A DNA stretch of 64,000 nucleotides from Streptomyces sp. NBC_00289. GTDB taxonomy: Bacteria; Actinomycetota; Actinomycetes; Streptomycetales; Streptomycetaceae. The notes under the pieces were generated by a model. The model saw only the letters and a list, made by a program, of their open reading frames with translations, did not search any database and was not told where the DNA came from. Positions 17,188-25,419 of this stretch are shown in pieces; position 1 is the stretch's first letter; each line of letters begins with the position of its first letter. The translations under genes and the position numbers were made by a program. The DNA is taken from assembly GCF_041435115.1 (NCBI RefSeq), contig NZ_CP108046.1:9734001-9798000 (forward strand), read 5' to 3'.

Positions 17188-17318
17188 TCGATTCCGGCCC
17201 AGTGCCTCTTCCCGTGGGATGGGTGCCTGAGAAGAAAGTTCGGCCGCTGCTCCCGCCTGGCGGGACGTACCGCTGATCGGCCTTTCCGTCCAGGTCAGAG
17301 CCGTGTGGCGTGGTCTGC

Positions 17319-17646
17319 ATGACAGTGGATCTCAGGATCGTCCGAGCCGGTCAGACGTACCGGTACTACCTGCGTCAGACCGTTGTTGGCGACGGCCGCC
17401 GCCCGGCCCGCACGCCGCTGCGCGAAGCCCAGGAGCAAGCCGGTGTCCCGGTCGGGCGATGGATGGGGCGCGGCCTGGCCGTGCTCGGAGGGACGCCGGG
17501 CGAGGAGGTCACCGAGGCGCAGCTGGCGGAACCTCTGCGGCGAGCGGGGCCGGCACCCGCACGCGGGCCGGATCGAGGCCGACCTGCTCGCCAAGGGCGA
17601 GTCCCCGACGAAGGCGTTCAAGGACGGCGTTCCTCGTCGGCGGTGA
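17319..17646 (+). pseudogene. MobF (TrwC/TraA-type) relaxase, N-terminal remnant
   Basis: Starts MTVDLRIVRAGQTYRYYLRQ, then PLREAQEQAGVPVGRWMGRG, LAVLGGTPGEEVTEAQL. After a frameshift it continues LCGERGRHPHAGRIEADLLA, KGESPTKAFKDGVPRRR, stop. This is the opening of the actinobacterial MobF relaxase family, which nicks plasmid DNA with an N-terminal Tyr pair. It shows that a conjugative element or plasmid once contributed to this region. Everything after about 105 residues is lost. Confidence 0.65.
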
Positions 17647-17776
17647 GGTCGGGCAGGAGCATGAAGCTCGCTCACCTGCCCGCCGCCGGCGCCCTCGGCC
17701 GCCGGGTGGGGGCCGCACGGGCTGATCCGCTGGACCGCCCGCCGCGGCGACCAGATCGCCGCCTGGGCAGCGGTGG

Positions 17777-17899
17777 CGGATCTACGGTACGACTCGCCCG
17801 TTCCCGCTCTACCGCGACATCGGGGACCCGGGCGAAGCGCCCACCGAGCCCGCGGCCGACCTGGTCCTCCATCCCGGCGACGTGCTGTACGTGCCGGCG
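17777..17899 (+). pseudogene. JmjC/cupin-like protein fragment
   Basis: One frame reads RIYGTTRPFPLYRDIGDPGE, APTEPAADLVLHPGDVLYVP. This matches the beta-barrel end of JmjC-type cupins (WxIYGPTRPxPLxRD ... xLxPGDVLYLPRG). Only about 40 residues survive between the relaxase remnant and the next fragment. Confidence 0.45.
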
Positions 17900-18018
17900 A
17901 CGGCGAGTTCGTCCCGCTCGGCCCGCACTTCCGTAAGCTGTTTGACCCGCTGTTCTTCGAGTTCGTCCAGTTCCGCGCGCCGCACGGTGATCCGTTCCAG
18001 CAGCTCGGGATCCAGCAT
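17899..18018 (-). pseudogene. Conserved small-protein N terminus, truncated
   Basis: The minus strand from ATG 18016-18018 reads MLDPELLERITVRRAELDEL, EEQRVKQLTEVRAERDELAV, then meets the JmjC fragment head-on. This coiled-coil opening is common in short Streptomyces proteins of unknown function, often near mobile elements. Truncated after about 40 residues. Confidence 0.4.
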
Positions 18019-18101
18019 GCAGCGGAGCGTAGAAGGTCGCCGTACCACAGCGAGCAAGAACCGGACGATCGAGTCCCTCCCTCGAAGGGGAGGGACCGCG
18101 G

Positions 18102-19316
18102 TCATGCCGCCAGGCGGGTGCCGCGGCGCCAGACGGCACGGGTGTTGAGGGTGTCGCTGATGTTGCTGGTCGGGTCGCCGTCGACCAGCAGGAGGTCGGC
18201 GCGGAGGCCCTCGGCGATGCGGCCCCGGTCGCTGAGGCGGAAGCGGCGGGCCGTGGTCGCCGTGGCCGCGCGCAGGGCCCGTGCGGGTGTGAGGCCGGCC
18301 GCCACCAGGTATTGCAGTTCGTGGTGCAGGCTCGCTCCGTGTGCCAGGCCCCCGAAGAACGTCTCGGGTATGGAGGCGTCGGTGCCGGCCAGCACGTCGA
18401 CACCGGCAGCGTCCAGCGCGCGCACGGTGTCGTACACGTCGTGGAGCTTGCCCTGCGGGTAGCGGTTGTAGCTGGAGCGCAGGGTCCGGTCCCAGTCGGC
18501 GTCGAGGCGTGCGGCGACGCGGGGGTCGTCGGCGAGTTCGCTGCCGGTGATCCCCATCATCGAGGCGTTGAGAGTGACGCAGGGGATGACGAACATGCCC
18601 GTGTCCTTGATCAGGCTGATGATCTCGGCGGTGTGCGGCTGGTCCATGAACACGTGGGTGAGGCCGTCGATGCCGGCTTCGGCGGCCATCCTGGTGGCTT
18701 CCACGGTCAGCGCGTGGGCCACGGTCAGTGCGCCGTACTTCTTGGCTTCGGCGACACCGGCGTGCACGGTGGCCTGGTCGAGCGCGGGCAGTCCGGGGTG
18801 TCCCTCCACGCTGCCGTCGTCGATCATGAACTTGATGAAGTCGGATCCCCGGGCGAGGAGCTGCGGCACGAAGGCGGCGGCCTCCTCGGGTGTGGTGGAG
18901 AACGGCATCAGGGGCATCACCGGGGGAAGGTCCCACTTGGGCCGGAACCCTTCGGGCATCAGCTCGCTCGGGTGACCACCGGGTGGTGTGATGGCGAAGC
19001 CGGAGGAGCGCACGTCAGCCTGTGTGTCGTCGTCGGTGATGGCCCCCCGGTTCTCCCGGGTGTTCATCCCCTGCATCTCCAGTTCGGTCGTCACCCCGAA
19101 CCGCAGGGTGAGCGCCAGGGAGCCCGGGGCGGAGTGGACGTGGGCGTCGATGAGTCCCGGCAGCAGTGTGGCGCCGCTGCCGTCGACGATCTCGCTGCCC
19201 TCGGGAGCGTCGCCACCGACGCGGGCGATCCTCCCGCCGTCGATGACCACGGTCCGCACGCCGACCGCCTTCTCCCCGTCGAAGATCTGCGCGTTGGTTA
19301 TCGCGGTGAGCGCCAT
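18102..19316 (-). CDS. Amidohydrolase family protein
   Basis: 404-residue metal-dependent hydrolase. The metal-binding HxH is in LIDAHVHSAPGS near residue 60. A Lys in FIKFMIDDGSVEG may be the carbamylated bridging ligand; further ligands are His in LTVAHALTVEA and GLTHVFMDQPH, and Asp in VLAGTDASIPETFFGG. The C-terminal beta strip (GLRADLLLVDGDPTSNI) completes the composite fold. It belongs to the imidazolonepropionase/prolidase-like group; substrate unknown. I use the ATG at 19314-19316, with GAGG nine bases upstream. Divergent from MarR at 19419, with a promoter and inverted repeat between them, so it is probably repressed by that MarR. Confidence 0.85.
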   Translation of the reverse strand: MALTAITNAQIFDGEKAVGVRTVVIDGGRIARVGGDAPEGSEIVDGSGATLLPGLIDAHVHSAPGSLALTLRFGVTTELEMQGMNTRENRGAITDDDTQADVRSSGFAITPPGGHPSELMPEGFRPKWDLPPVMPLMPFSTTPEEAAAFVPQLLARGSDFIKFMIDDGSVEGHPGLPALDQATVHAGVAEAKKYGALTVAHALTVEATRMAAEAGIDGLTHVFMDQPHTAEIISLIKDTGMFVIPCVTLNASMMGITGSELADDPRVAARLDADWDRTLRSSYNRYPQGKLHDVYDTVRALDAAGVDVLAGTDASIPETFFGGLAHGASLHHELQYLVAAGLTPARALRAATATTARRFRLSDRGRIAEGLRADLLLVDGDPTSNISDTLNTRAVWRRGTRLAA

Positions 19317-19349
19317 GGCGGTCCGCCTCATTTCCTAGCTCGTTCAAGA

Positions 19350-19391
19350 TTTACATACCTAATGCTATGGACTTATTGAAAGGTATGCAAA
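19350..19391. promoter_or_regulatory. MarR-type inverted repeat over amidohydrolase promoter
   Basis: Half-sites TTTACATACC (19350-19359) and GGTATGCAAA (19382-19391) form an inverted repeat with one mismatch. On the minus strand a -35 TTGCAT (19385-19390), a 17-base spacer and a -10 TAGCAT (19362-19367) fit a vegetative promoter for the amidohydrolase. One half-site covers the -35 and the other the start point, an arrangement expected for repression. Confidence 0.6.
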
Positions 19392-19418
19392 TGTGCTGGC
19401 CGGGCCTAGACTCGGCAC

Positions 19419-19886
19419 ATGAGCAGCACGTCCTCCTCCGAGCAGCCCCCCGACGACCGGGCGTTGGATCAGATCGGCCCGGCGCTGTCCCGTCTGCGGC
19501 GACGCGCACCGGCATCGGGCAAGGACCTCTCCCGCAATCTCGTGCTCAACGTCATCGCCGACGCGCCGGGCGAGACGACCGTCGGCGGGCTTGCCGCCGA
19601 GATGGGCGTCGCGCAGCCAGTGGCCAGCCGGACCGTCGCCGCCTGCATAGCGGACGGGCTGCTGCGGCGGGCGGCATCCCAGTCCGACGGACGCCGCACC
19701 GTGCTCGAACTCACCGAGCACGGCGAGGCCGAACGCAACCGCTTCGCCGTTGAACAGCGAGAAGCGTTCCTGGAGATCACCGTCGCCTGGTCACCGGAGG
19801 AGCGGACCCAGTTCGCACGGCTCCTGGCTCGGTACGGAGCCGACGCCACCGCCTGGTCCAGGAATCGGACCACAAGCCGCGATTGA
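19419..19886 (+). CDS. MarR-family regulator
   Basis: 155-residue winged helix-turn-helix protein. The recognition region is GGLAAEMGVAQPVASRTVAA and the wing is LLRRAASQSDGRRTVLELTE; flanking helices form the dimer core. Only about 6 bases separate a -10-like TAGACT from the ATG, so the mRNA may be leaderless, which is common in Streptomyces. It is divergent from the amidohydrolase, the expected target. Confidence 0.82.
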   Translation: MSSTSSSEQPPDDRALDQIGPALSRLRRRAPASGKDLSRNLVLNVIADAPGETTVGGLAAEMGVAQPVASRTVAACIADGLLRRAASQSDGRRTVLELTEHGEAERNRFAVEQREAFLEITVAWSPEERTQFARLLARYGADATAWSRNRTTSRD

Positions 19887-20340
19887 ACGAGCAGCGCCCC
19901 GAGATCGAGTCACGGCCAGGAGCCCCGGCGTCGATTGCGCTGACGGACGATCTACCGCTCCGACATTCACCCGTGAACAGGGTGAGAGTTCCCGGGAGCC
20001 GACCACACCAGCCCTTTGCCGTGTGACTCAAGTTGGCGGCAACTCACTGGAGTCAGCGGCCGACGCCGTCGCCCAACCCTCGCTGACGGCCGCCAAGTTG
20101 CGGGAGATCACTGGTGCACTCGCCTCTCCCTGACCGGGACACCGAACGGCGCATGCGTGTCGGCCACGCCCGCGCCGCCGAGGCCCTGGACGTAGGAGTC
20201 GAGCTGGATGGGGAGTTCGAGGGTCGGGCTGGGCGCACTCTGGGTGCCCCGGCCCGGGGCGGGGACCTATGCCTTTGGCCAAGGTGGATGGGTGCTGGTT
20301 CGGGTGTCTGGAACGATGTGCCTGTGCATGCTGAGCAGCC
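19887..20340. other. No gene recognised
   Basis: About 450 bases after MarR. The plus strand has open frames ending AAKLREITGALASP and similar, but nothing with a family signature. The region runs into the TnpB-related remnant. Confidence 0.4.
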
Positions 20341-20940
20341 CGCGGCGCTTCTTCTACGCCCTGACCGGCAGCGCCGAACACCGGCACGCCCAGGTCCGCC
20401 ACGCCTTGACCCGCCTCCTGCACTGGGCCCGTACCAGTGATCTGAAGGCGATCGCGGTGGAGGACCTGGACTTCGCCGCCGAGAAGACCCGCGAGAAACA
20501 CGGCCGCCGCAAACGCTTCCGCCGGCTGGTCTCCGGCATGCCCACCGGCAGACTGCGCGCCGACTGGCCCCGATGGCCTACCGGACAGGCATCGTCGTCA
20601 TCGCCGTCGACCCCGCCTACACCAGCCGCTGGGGCGCCCAGCACTGGCAGAAACCCCTCACCACCACCACCCGCACCACCACCAGCCACGATGCTGCCGG
20701 AGGGCGACACCGCCCCCTGCTCACCGGAGTGATGAGCAGGGGCATCGGACCGTCCAGGCCGGACCAGGTGTTCCTGGGCGTGAGGCAACCCGCCCCCGCA
20801 TCCCCGGACCACGGACACGATCCGTGCCGCCCGGACGCGGAGCCAACGCGGGCAACCAGAACGCCCAACACCGTCCTGGGCGTTCGGCCGAGCATGAGGC
20901 CTGGCAACAGGACTCACTCCCGCTCAGTCCCCGGGAACGG
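20341..20940 (+). pseudogene. TnpB-related protein, C-terminal remnant
   Basis: Reads ALTGSAEHRHAQVRHALTRL, LKAIAVEDLDFAAEKTREKH, GRRKRFRRLVSGMPTGRLRA, then after a frameshift MAYRTGIVVIAVDPAYTSRW, GAQHWQKPL. The RuvC-II Glu (IAVEDLDF) and the motif DPAYTSRWGAQHW are hallmarks of the large Streptomyces TnpB-related group. The N-terminal half and RuvC-I are missing, and the frame is broken near 20570. It lies just downstream of the SDR stop at 20948 on the other strand. Confidence 0.65.
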
Positions 20941-20947
20941 TTCGGGT

Positions 20948-21697
20948 TCAGGCGTTGTAGCCGCCGTGGGCGTCCAGCACCGCGCCCGTGACGTACGACG
21001 CGGCGGGGCTCGCCAGGAAGGCGATCGCTGCGGCGATTTCGTCGGGGTGCCCCATGCGTTGCAGGGACAGCGAGCTGACCAGGGCATTGAGGGTCTCGGG
21101 GTCCGGCGGTTGCATGCCGCCCTCCATCAGTCCGGCCTCCACGACGTTGGCCGTGATGTTCCGGGGCCCGAGATCGCGTGCGGCGCCCATGGTGTACCTC
21201 TCGATCCCGGACTTGGTCGCCGAGTAGTCGGCAAGGCCGGGGGCGCCGACCCGGGAGCCCAGTCCGGAACTCACCGTGATGATGCGGCCGCCCGTGCGCA
21301 GCACTCGGGAGGCGGCCCGGATGACGGCGATCACGCCGAGGTAGTTGGTGGCGTGCATCCGGTCCAGTGCGGCGGTGTCGGCGTCCGGGTCGTCCACCGT
21401 GCCGGCCACGGAGATCGCCGCGTTGTTGACGAGGATGTCCAGGCCGCCGAAGTGCGCGACCACGTCGTCGATCAGCGCCGGCGCCCGGCTCGTGTCCGCC
21501 TGGTCGGACTGGAAGGCGACGGCCTTGGCTCCCTTGCCGTGCACCTCGTCGACGACGGCCTGCGCCTGCTTCTCGGAGCTGACGTAGGTGAAGGCGACGT
21601 CGGCGCCCTGCTCGGCCAGCAGCCGTACGGTCGCGGCTCCCAGTCCGCGCGACCCCCCGGTGACCAGCACGACCTTGCCCGTGAGTGGCTTGCTCAT
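20948..21697 (-). CDS. SDR-family oxidoreductase (FabG-like)
   Basis: 249-residue classical short-chain dehydrogenase. The NADP motif is TGGSRGLG at residues 13-20, the structural motif NNAAIS, and the catalytic pair YSATK; the C terminus ends VTGAVLDAHGGYNA. The ATG at 21695-21697 follows GAGGTGAGAAGA. It is divergent from the Rrf2 regulator, and two palindromes lie between them. Such Rrf2-SDR pairs respond to redox or electrophile stress in other bacteria; that role is inference here. Confidence 0.87.
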   Translation of the reverse strand: MSKPLTGKVVLVTGGSRGLGAATVRLLAEQGADVAFTYVSSEKQAQAVVDEVHGKGAKAVAFQSDQADTSRAPALIDDVVAHFGGLDILVNNAAISVAGTVDDPDADTAALDRMHATNYLGVIAVIRAASRVLRTGGRIITVSSGLGSRVGAPGLADYSATKSGIERYTMGAARDLGPRNITANVVEAGLMEGGMQPPDPETLNALVSSLSLQRMGHPDEIAAAIAFLASPAASYVTGAVLDAHGGYNA

Positions 21698-21730
21698 TCT
21701 TCTCACCTCGTTGATTGACTCTTTCCGGCA

Positions 21731-21796
21731 GTCGCAACGTTAATTGTTACGACAGGCTGTTGCAACCTTCGCTGTTACGACTGTGCTGTCGTAACA
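21731..21796. promoter_or_regulatory. Two Rrf2-type operators
   Basis: GTCGCAAC-7-GTTACGAC at 21731-21753 (one mismatch) and TGTTACGAC-6-GTCGTAACA at 21773-21796 (perfect 9-bp arms). Centres are about 42 bp, or four helical turns, apart, so two dimers would sit on the same face. The sites fill the 128-bp gap between the SDR and Rrf2 genes. Confidence 0.72.
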
Positions 21797-21825
21797 TGAA
21801 GCGTTGCGGCCGAGAGGAGGAGTCC

Positions 21826-22260
21826 ATGAGCGCCAACAGCAGGCTGACCATCGCCGCCCACGCGCTGGCCTGGATCGGCCTCTACCAGCGCCAGGGCCAT
21901 GAGGTCGCCACCTCCGAGCAGATCGCGACCAGCGCGAACACCAACCCCGTGGTGATCAGACGGCTGCTCGGCGAACTGCGCAGGGCTGGGCTCGTGGAGT
22001 CCCGGCGGGGCGTGGGCGCGGGCTGGTCGCTGGCACGCGACCTGGAGTCGATGACTCTGCTCGATGTGTACGAGGCAGTGGAACCCGGCCCGCTGTTCGC
22101 AATGCACCGCAGCACTCCGGACCAGGGATGCGTGGTGGGTCACGGCATCCAGCCGGCCATGCAGAGCATCTACGAGGGCATCGAGGAGACCCTGAGACAC
22201 GAGCTGGCCCGCGTCACTCTCGCGAACGTACTCCGGGACGTGCTCGCGGCGCCTCGCTAG
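21826..22260 (+). CDS. Rrf2-family transcriptional regulator
   Basis: 144 residues. The winged helix includes VATSEQIATSANTNPVVIRR and LVESRRGVGAGWSLARDLES; the C-terminal part has MTLLDVYEAVEPGPLFAMH. Only one Cys (in STPDQGCVVG) is in the region where iron-sulfur Rrf2 proteins carry three, so it is more like the YwnA/non-cluster members that sense by thiol modification. The ATG at 21826 follows GAGGAGGAGTCC. Likely autoregulated through the sites at 21731-21796 and repressing the divergent SDR. Confidence 0.85.
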   Translation: MSANSRLTIAAHALAWIGLYQRQGHEVATSEQIATSANTNPVVIRRLLGELRRAGLVESRRGVGAGWSLARDLESMTLLDVYEAVEPGPLFAMHRSTPDQGCVVGHGIQPAMQSIYEGIEETLRHELARVTLANVLRDVLAAPR

Positions 22261-22315
22261 CCTCCCCGTTACGCCCTGACATCACCAACCTTTCCATCCA
22301 TGCCAAGGCCGGCGA

Positions 22316-22740
22316 ATAGCCTGGCAACCAGTCACGCCAACGCCGTCGGCAGCGATGGCACCCGCCACGCGCTGGACCCGGCCCGCCGCGACGACGCACC
22401 CTTCGTCCTCGCCTCCACCTCCGAGGTGTACGGCGACCCGCTGGAGCATCCGCAGGCCGAGACGTACTGGGCGACGTCAATCCGGTCGGCCCGCGCAGCG
22501 TCTACGACGAGTCCAAGCGCTTGGCCGAGGCTCTGGGACGGCCGACCGGGGCGTTCACGGCACCGACGCGGCCATCGTCCGTATCTTCAACACCTACGGC
22601 CCCCGCGTGCGCGCCGGTGACGGCCGCGCCGTGCCCGCGCTCATCGCCCAGGCCCTGGACGGCGCACCCCTGACCGTCGCCGGCGACGGCAGCCAGAAGC
22701 GCTGTTTCGAAGTGTTTGAGACAAGTGCAGTACAGGCACT
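22316..22740 (+). pseudogene. NAD-dependent sugar epimerase/dehydratase remnant
   Basis: Three successive frames carry one protein: [20 protein letters not shown] and [15 protein letters not shown]; then [19 protein letters not shown] with the catalytic YxxxK; then [20 protein letters not shown] and [20 protein letters not shown]. This is the core of extended SDRs such as UDP-glucuronate decarboxylase. The N terminus with the NAD motif and the C terminus are missing, with at least two frameshifts. Confidence 0.7.
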
Positions 22741-22744
22741 CGCA

Positions 22745-22965
22745 GAACCGAGCAGCCACAACAGCTCTGGGACGGAGCGGCCGCCGCTCTCGTCGTCGAC
22801 GGTCACACCGTCGCCGCCGCCGAGGCCCGGTACGATCCCGACGCCCGCCAGGCCCTCGCCCGCCTGCCCGCCGCACTGGGCGCGCGTCGGCCGCTGCCCC
22901 CGGACGTCGAACATGCCGCACGCAGGCTGCACACCGCGGCCGCAGCCATCGGAGCAACGGTATGA
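22745..22965 (+). pseudogene. C-terminal end of an unidentified protein, coupled to GT2
   Basis: The frame reads [60 protein letters not shown] and stops at TGA 22963-22965, which overlaps the ATG of the glycosyltransferase (ATGA). The overlap implies it was the 3' end of a cotranscribed gene, probably another sugar enzyme, whose front was replaced by the epimerase scrap. I do not recognise the family. Confidence 0.45.
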
Positions 22966-23858
22966 CCGACCCCCGCACGACCGTCGTCGTCATCACCCAC
23001 AACCGCTGTCCCGAACTGCTGCGCACCCTCGACCACCTGGCCGAACTGCCGGAGCGGCCCCGGGTGATCGTCACCGACAACGCCTCCACCGACGGCACCG
23101 GCGAAGCCGTCACCCGTCACCACCCCGACGTGCTGCTGCTGTGCCCCGGCCGGAACCTCGGCGCCGTCGGCCGCAACCTGGCCATGCGCCATGTGCACAC
23201 GCCGTACGTGGCCTTCTGCGACGACGACTCCTGGTGGGCTCCCGGCGCCCTCTCCGGGGCCGCCGATCTGCTCGACCGACACCCCGCGGTCGGCGCCGTC
23301 ACGGCACGCATCGTCGTCGAACCGGGCGGCACGGAAGACCCGGTCGTCACCGAACTGCGCAACTCGCCCATCCGCGGGCCGAGCTGGCTTCCTGGCCCGG
23401 CCCTCGGCTCCTTCCTGGCCGCCGCGACCGTGCTGTGCGCCGACGCCTTCCGGGCCGCCGGCGGCTTCCATCCCCGGCTGTGGCTCGGCGGCGAGGAGGA
23501 GCTGCTCGCCGCGGACCTCGCCGCCGACGGCTGGTGGCTGACGTACGCCGACCACCTGACGGTCCACCACCAGCCCTCGGTCGCCCGGGACGCCACTCTG
23601 CGCCGGGCACACGGCATCCGTAACACGCTGTGGTTCACCTGGCTCCGTCGCCCGGCCGGCCGGGCCCTGCGCCGCACCCTGCACCTGGCCCGCACGGTCC
23701 CGCGCGACACCGCCTCCCTGCATGCCTTCGCCGAGGCCGCGGCCGCGCTGCCGTGGGTACTGCGCGAACGGCGGGTGCTGCCTGCGGAGGTCGAGTCCCG
23801 GCTGCGACTCCTGGAGGCTGCACAGCGCCAGTCGACCGCCCGCCGGTACATAGGCTGA
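22962..23858 (+). CDS. Glycosyltransferase family 2
   Basis: 298 residues with a GT-A fold. The nucleotide-binding start is [20 protein letters not shown] and [11 protein letters not shown]. The metal/donor motif is [13 protein letters not shown], and the acceptor-side ED-like motif is [18 protein letters not shown]. No transmembrane helix is obvious, so it is probably cytosolic or peripheral. It starts within the stop of the preceding fragment. With the epimerase scrap and the pyruvyl transferase at 24.4 kb it belongs to a reduced surface-polysaccharide locus. Confidence 0.82.
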   Translation: MTDPRTTVVVITHNRCPELLRTLDHLAELPERPRVIVTDNASTDGTGEAVTRHHPDVLLLCPGRNLGAVGRNLAMRHVHTPYVAFCDDDSWWAPGALSGAADLLDRHPAVGAVTARIVVEPGGTEDPVVTELRNSPIRGPSWLPGPALGSFLAAATVLCADAFRAAGGFHPRLWLGGEEELLAADLAADGWWLTYADHLTVHHQPSVARDATLRRAHGIRNTLWFTWLRRPAGRALRRTLHLARTVPRDTASLHAFAEAAAALPWVLRERRVLPAEVESRLRLLEAAQRQSTARRYIG

Positions 23859-23911
23859 GCGGGGCAGCCCAGCCACGCGCGGCCCCGCTCGGGGGAATGC
23901 AACGGGCGGCT

Positions 23912-24112
23912 TCAGCCGGCGCTCTCGGGGCGTTCGTCCTTCGATCCGCGGCCGCGCTCGGTGCGAGGTCCCTGACTCTGCCATTTCGGATCCTGTTGCA
24001 GGGAGTCGTTGGCGGCCTCGTTGGCGTCCTGGTTGGAAACCCCCGAACGCTCTGCCTCCTCGTGCAGCCTTGCCCTTTGGATGTCGCACGTCTTGCTTCC
24101 GGGCTCGGGCAC
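23912..24112 (-). CDS. Small hydrophilic protein, conserved-looking
   Basis: 66 residues from a GTG at 24110-24112: VPEPGSKTCDIQRARLHEEA, ERSGVSNQDANEAANDSLQQ, DPKWQSQGPRTERGRGSKDE. It is highly charged, without hydrophobic segments, with an acidic-basic helix followed by a disordered Arg/Gly/Lys-rich tail. I believe similar short proteins occur in other Streptomyces but know no function. A frame ending 8 bases upstream (next entry) may be cotranscribed. Confidence 0.5.
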   Translation of the reverse strand: MPEPGSKTCDIQRARLHEEAERSGVSNQDANEAANDSLQQDPKWQSQGPRTERGRGSKDERPESAG

Positions 24113-24120
24113 GATGATCA

Positions 24121-24333
24121 CTACGCCCAGATCACCGCCGGTTCGGAGGTGCCGATGCCGGTTGTCGGGAGGACGACGGACACGACCAGCAGCACGCCAC
24201 GGTCCACTGGCGCGGCGTAGCGCACCATGCCGCCGGGGCCGTCGGCACCGATCCAGCGTGCGCATCCACCCGTCGAGGCGGAGGTCGCGGCGCAGGGCGC
24301 CTTCGATCTCGGAAGGTAGGTGCTGCCCGTCAT
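24121..24333 (-). CDS. Uncertain short ORF upstream of the small protein
   Basis: 70 residues; the last part reads GGMVRYAAPVDRGVLLVVSV, VLPTTGIGTSEPAVIWA. The C-terminal half looks like a real hydrophobic strand region, whereas the first 30 residues look out of frame: another frame reads LPSEIEGALRRDLRLDGW. It may be a frameshifted gene. Function unknown. Confidence 0.3.
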   Translation of the reverse strand: MTGSTYLPRSKAPCAATSASTGGCARWIGADGPGGMVRYAAPVDRGVLLVVSVVLPTTGIGTSEPAVIWA

Positions 24334-24413
24334 CGTGGAGCGGGCCGGTTGTCACTGTTTCTCCTCGTCGCGGGCCGCCGGAGAAGGGACGCAGGTGCCC
24401 CTGCCTCCGGCGG

Positions 24414-25325
24414 CTAACCGGTGGCACCCGGCCGAAGGGCCTGGACCAGATCCTCCGCGCCGTCCACGGCCGCACCTCGGCGGAACTCGGCACCGATCTC
24501 GCGGGCGCGTCCGCGGCCCACGGCCGCACACCATTCCCACCACTGATCCAGCACGGACGCGTCGAGCCGCTCGGCGGGCACCAGTGCGGGCCAGCCGCAG
24601 GCGCGCGCCTGCGCCGTCACCTTCGCGCCGCCCTCGACCGGGTCGACGGCCAGCGCGGGAACCCCGGCACGCAGGGCGAGCACCATCCCGTGCAGCCGGT
24701 CGGTGACGACCAGGTCGAGCCGCGAGAGCACCGACTCCAACTGGGCGGCCGTCGCACACAGCCGCCAATCGCGCACGTCGAGCCGGGTCTCCAACTCCAG
24801 ACGCGCACAGTCCAGGCCGGACAGCCAGCGTGTCACCTCTTCGGCAACCCGCGCGTGCTGCCGACGTGCTCCATACTCCTGCTGGCCGTGAGTGAGGATC
24901 ACCCCGACCACGGGCCGGGCGGGAAGGGCGGTCGCGCGAGCCGCCAGATCCGGCGTCGGCTCCCTATCGGGAGCGTCCCGCGCCAGCACACGGTGGAACC
25001 CGGTGACGGCGGGGCTGCCGGGGTCGACGACGGAGGTTCCCACGGCGATCCGCACGCAGTGCGCGAACCGCCGGTGCAGTTCCTCGATCTGCGGACCGTG
25101 CAGGGGCCCGCAGACGAACACCAGGTGGGAGTAGTCCGCGGGTCGGATCTTTGCCAGATGTGGTCCGGAGGGCCGGAAGCCGGGGCTCCAGGCCACGTCG
25201 TGGTCCAGTCCGGACCGCCGCAGAGTCTCCTGCACCCGGGTCAGCGCCAGTATGTCTCCGGCGGTCGCCTCCCCATCCAGGAAGCCGAACCAGCCCGTCA
25301 GCAGGATCCGCGGTCGCTCTGCCAC
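24414..25325 (-). CDS. Polysaccharide pyruvyl transferase family protein
   Basis: 303 residues from the GTG at 25323-25325 (an in-frame TTG at 25358 is the alternative). The N-terminal Rossmann-like strand is RILLTGWFGFLDGEATAGDI. The C-terminal donor region carries DLVVTDRLHGMVLALRAGVP and ALAVDPVEGGAKVTAQARAC, the conserved core of the family that adds pyruvate ketals to wall polymers. The neighbouring GT2 and epimerase remnant support a cell-surface glycan role. An acidic/hydrophilic C terminus follows. Confidence 0.72.
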   Translation of the reverse strand: MAERPRILLTGWFGFLDGEATAGDILALTRVQETLRRSGLDHDVAWSPGFRPSGPHLAKIRPADYSHLVFVCGPLHGPQIEELHRRFAHCVRIAVGTSVVDPGSPAVTGFHRVLARDAPDREPTPDLAARATALPARPVVGVILTHGQQEYGARRQHARVAEEVTRWLSGLDCARLELETRLDVRDWRLCATAAQLESVLSRLDLVVTDRLHGMVLALRAGVPALAVDPVEGGAKVTAQARACGWPALVPAERLDASVLDQWWEWCAAVGRGRAREIGAEFRRGAAVDGAEDLVQALRPGATG

Positions 25326-25419
25326 AGCGCCCCGGGTGCCCTGCCGTCGTACGGACAATCACCGTGACGGAACCGGCCGCGGTGGCTCCTGCCCTGGCCG
25401 CGCAGCGGTAAGCGGCGTC

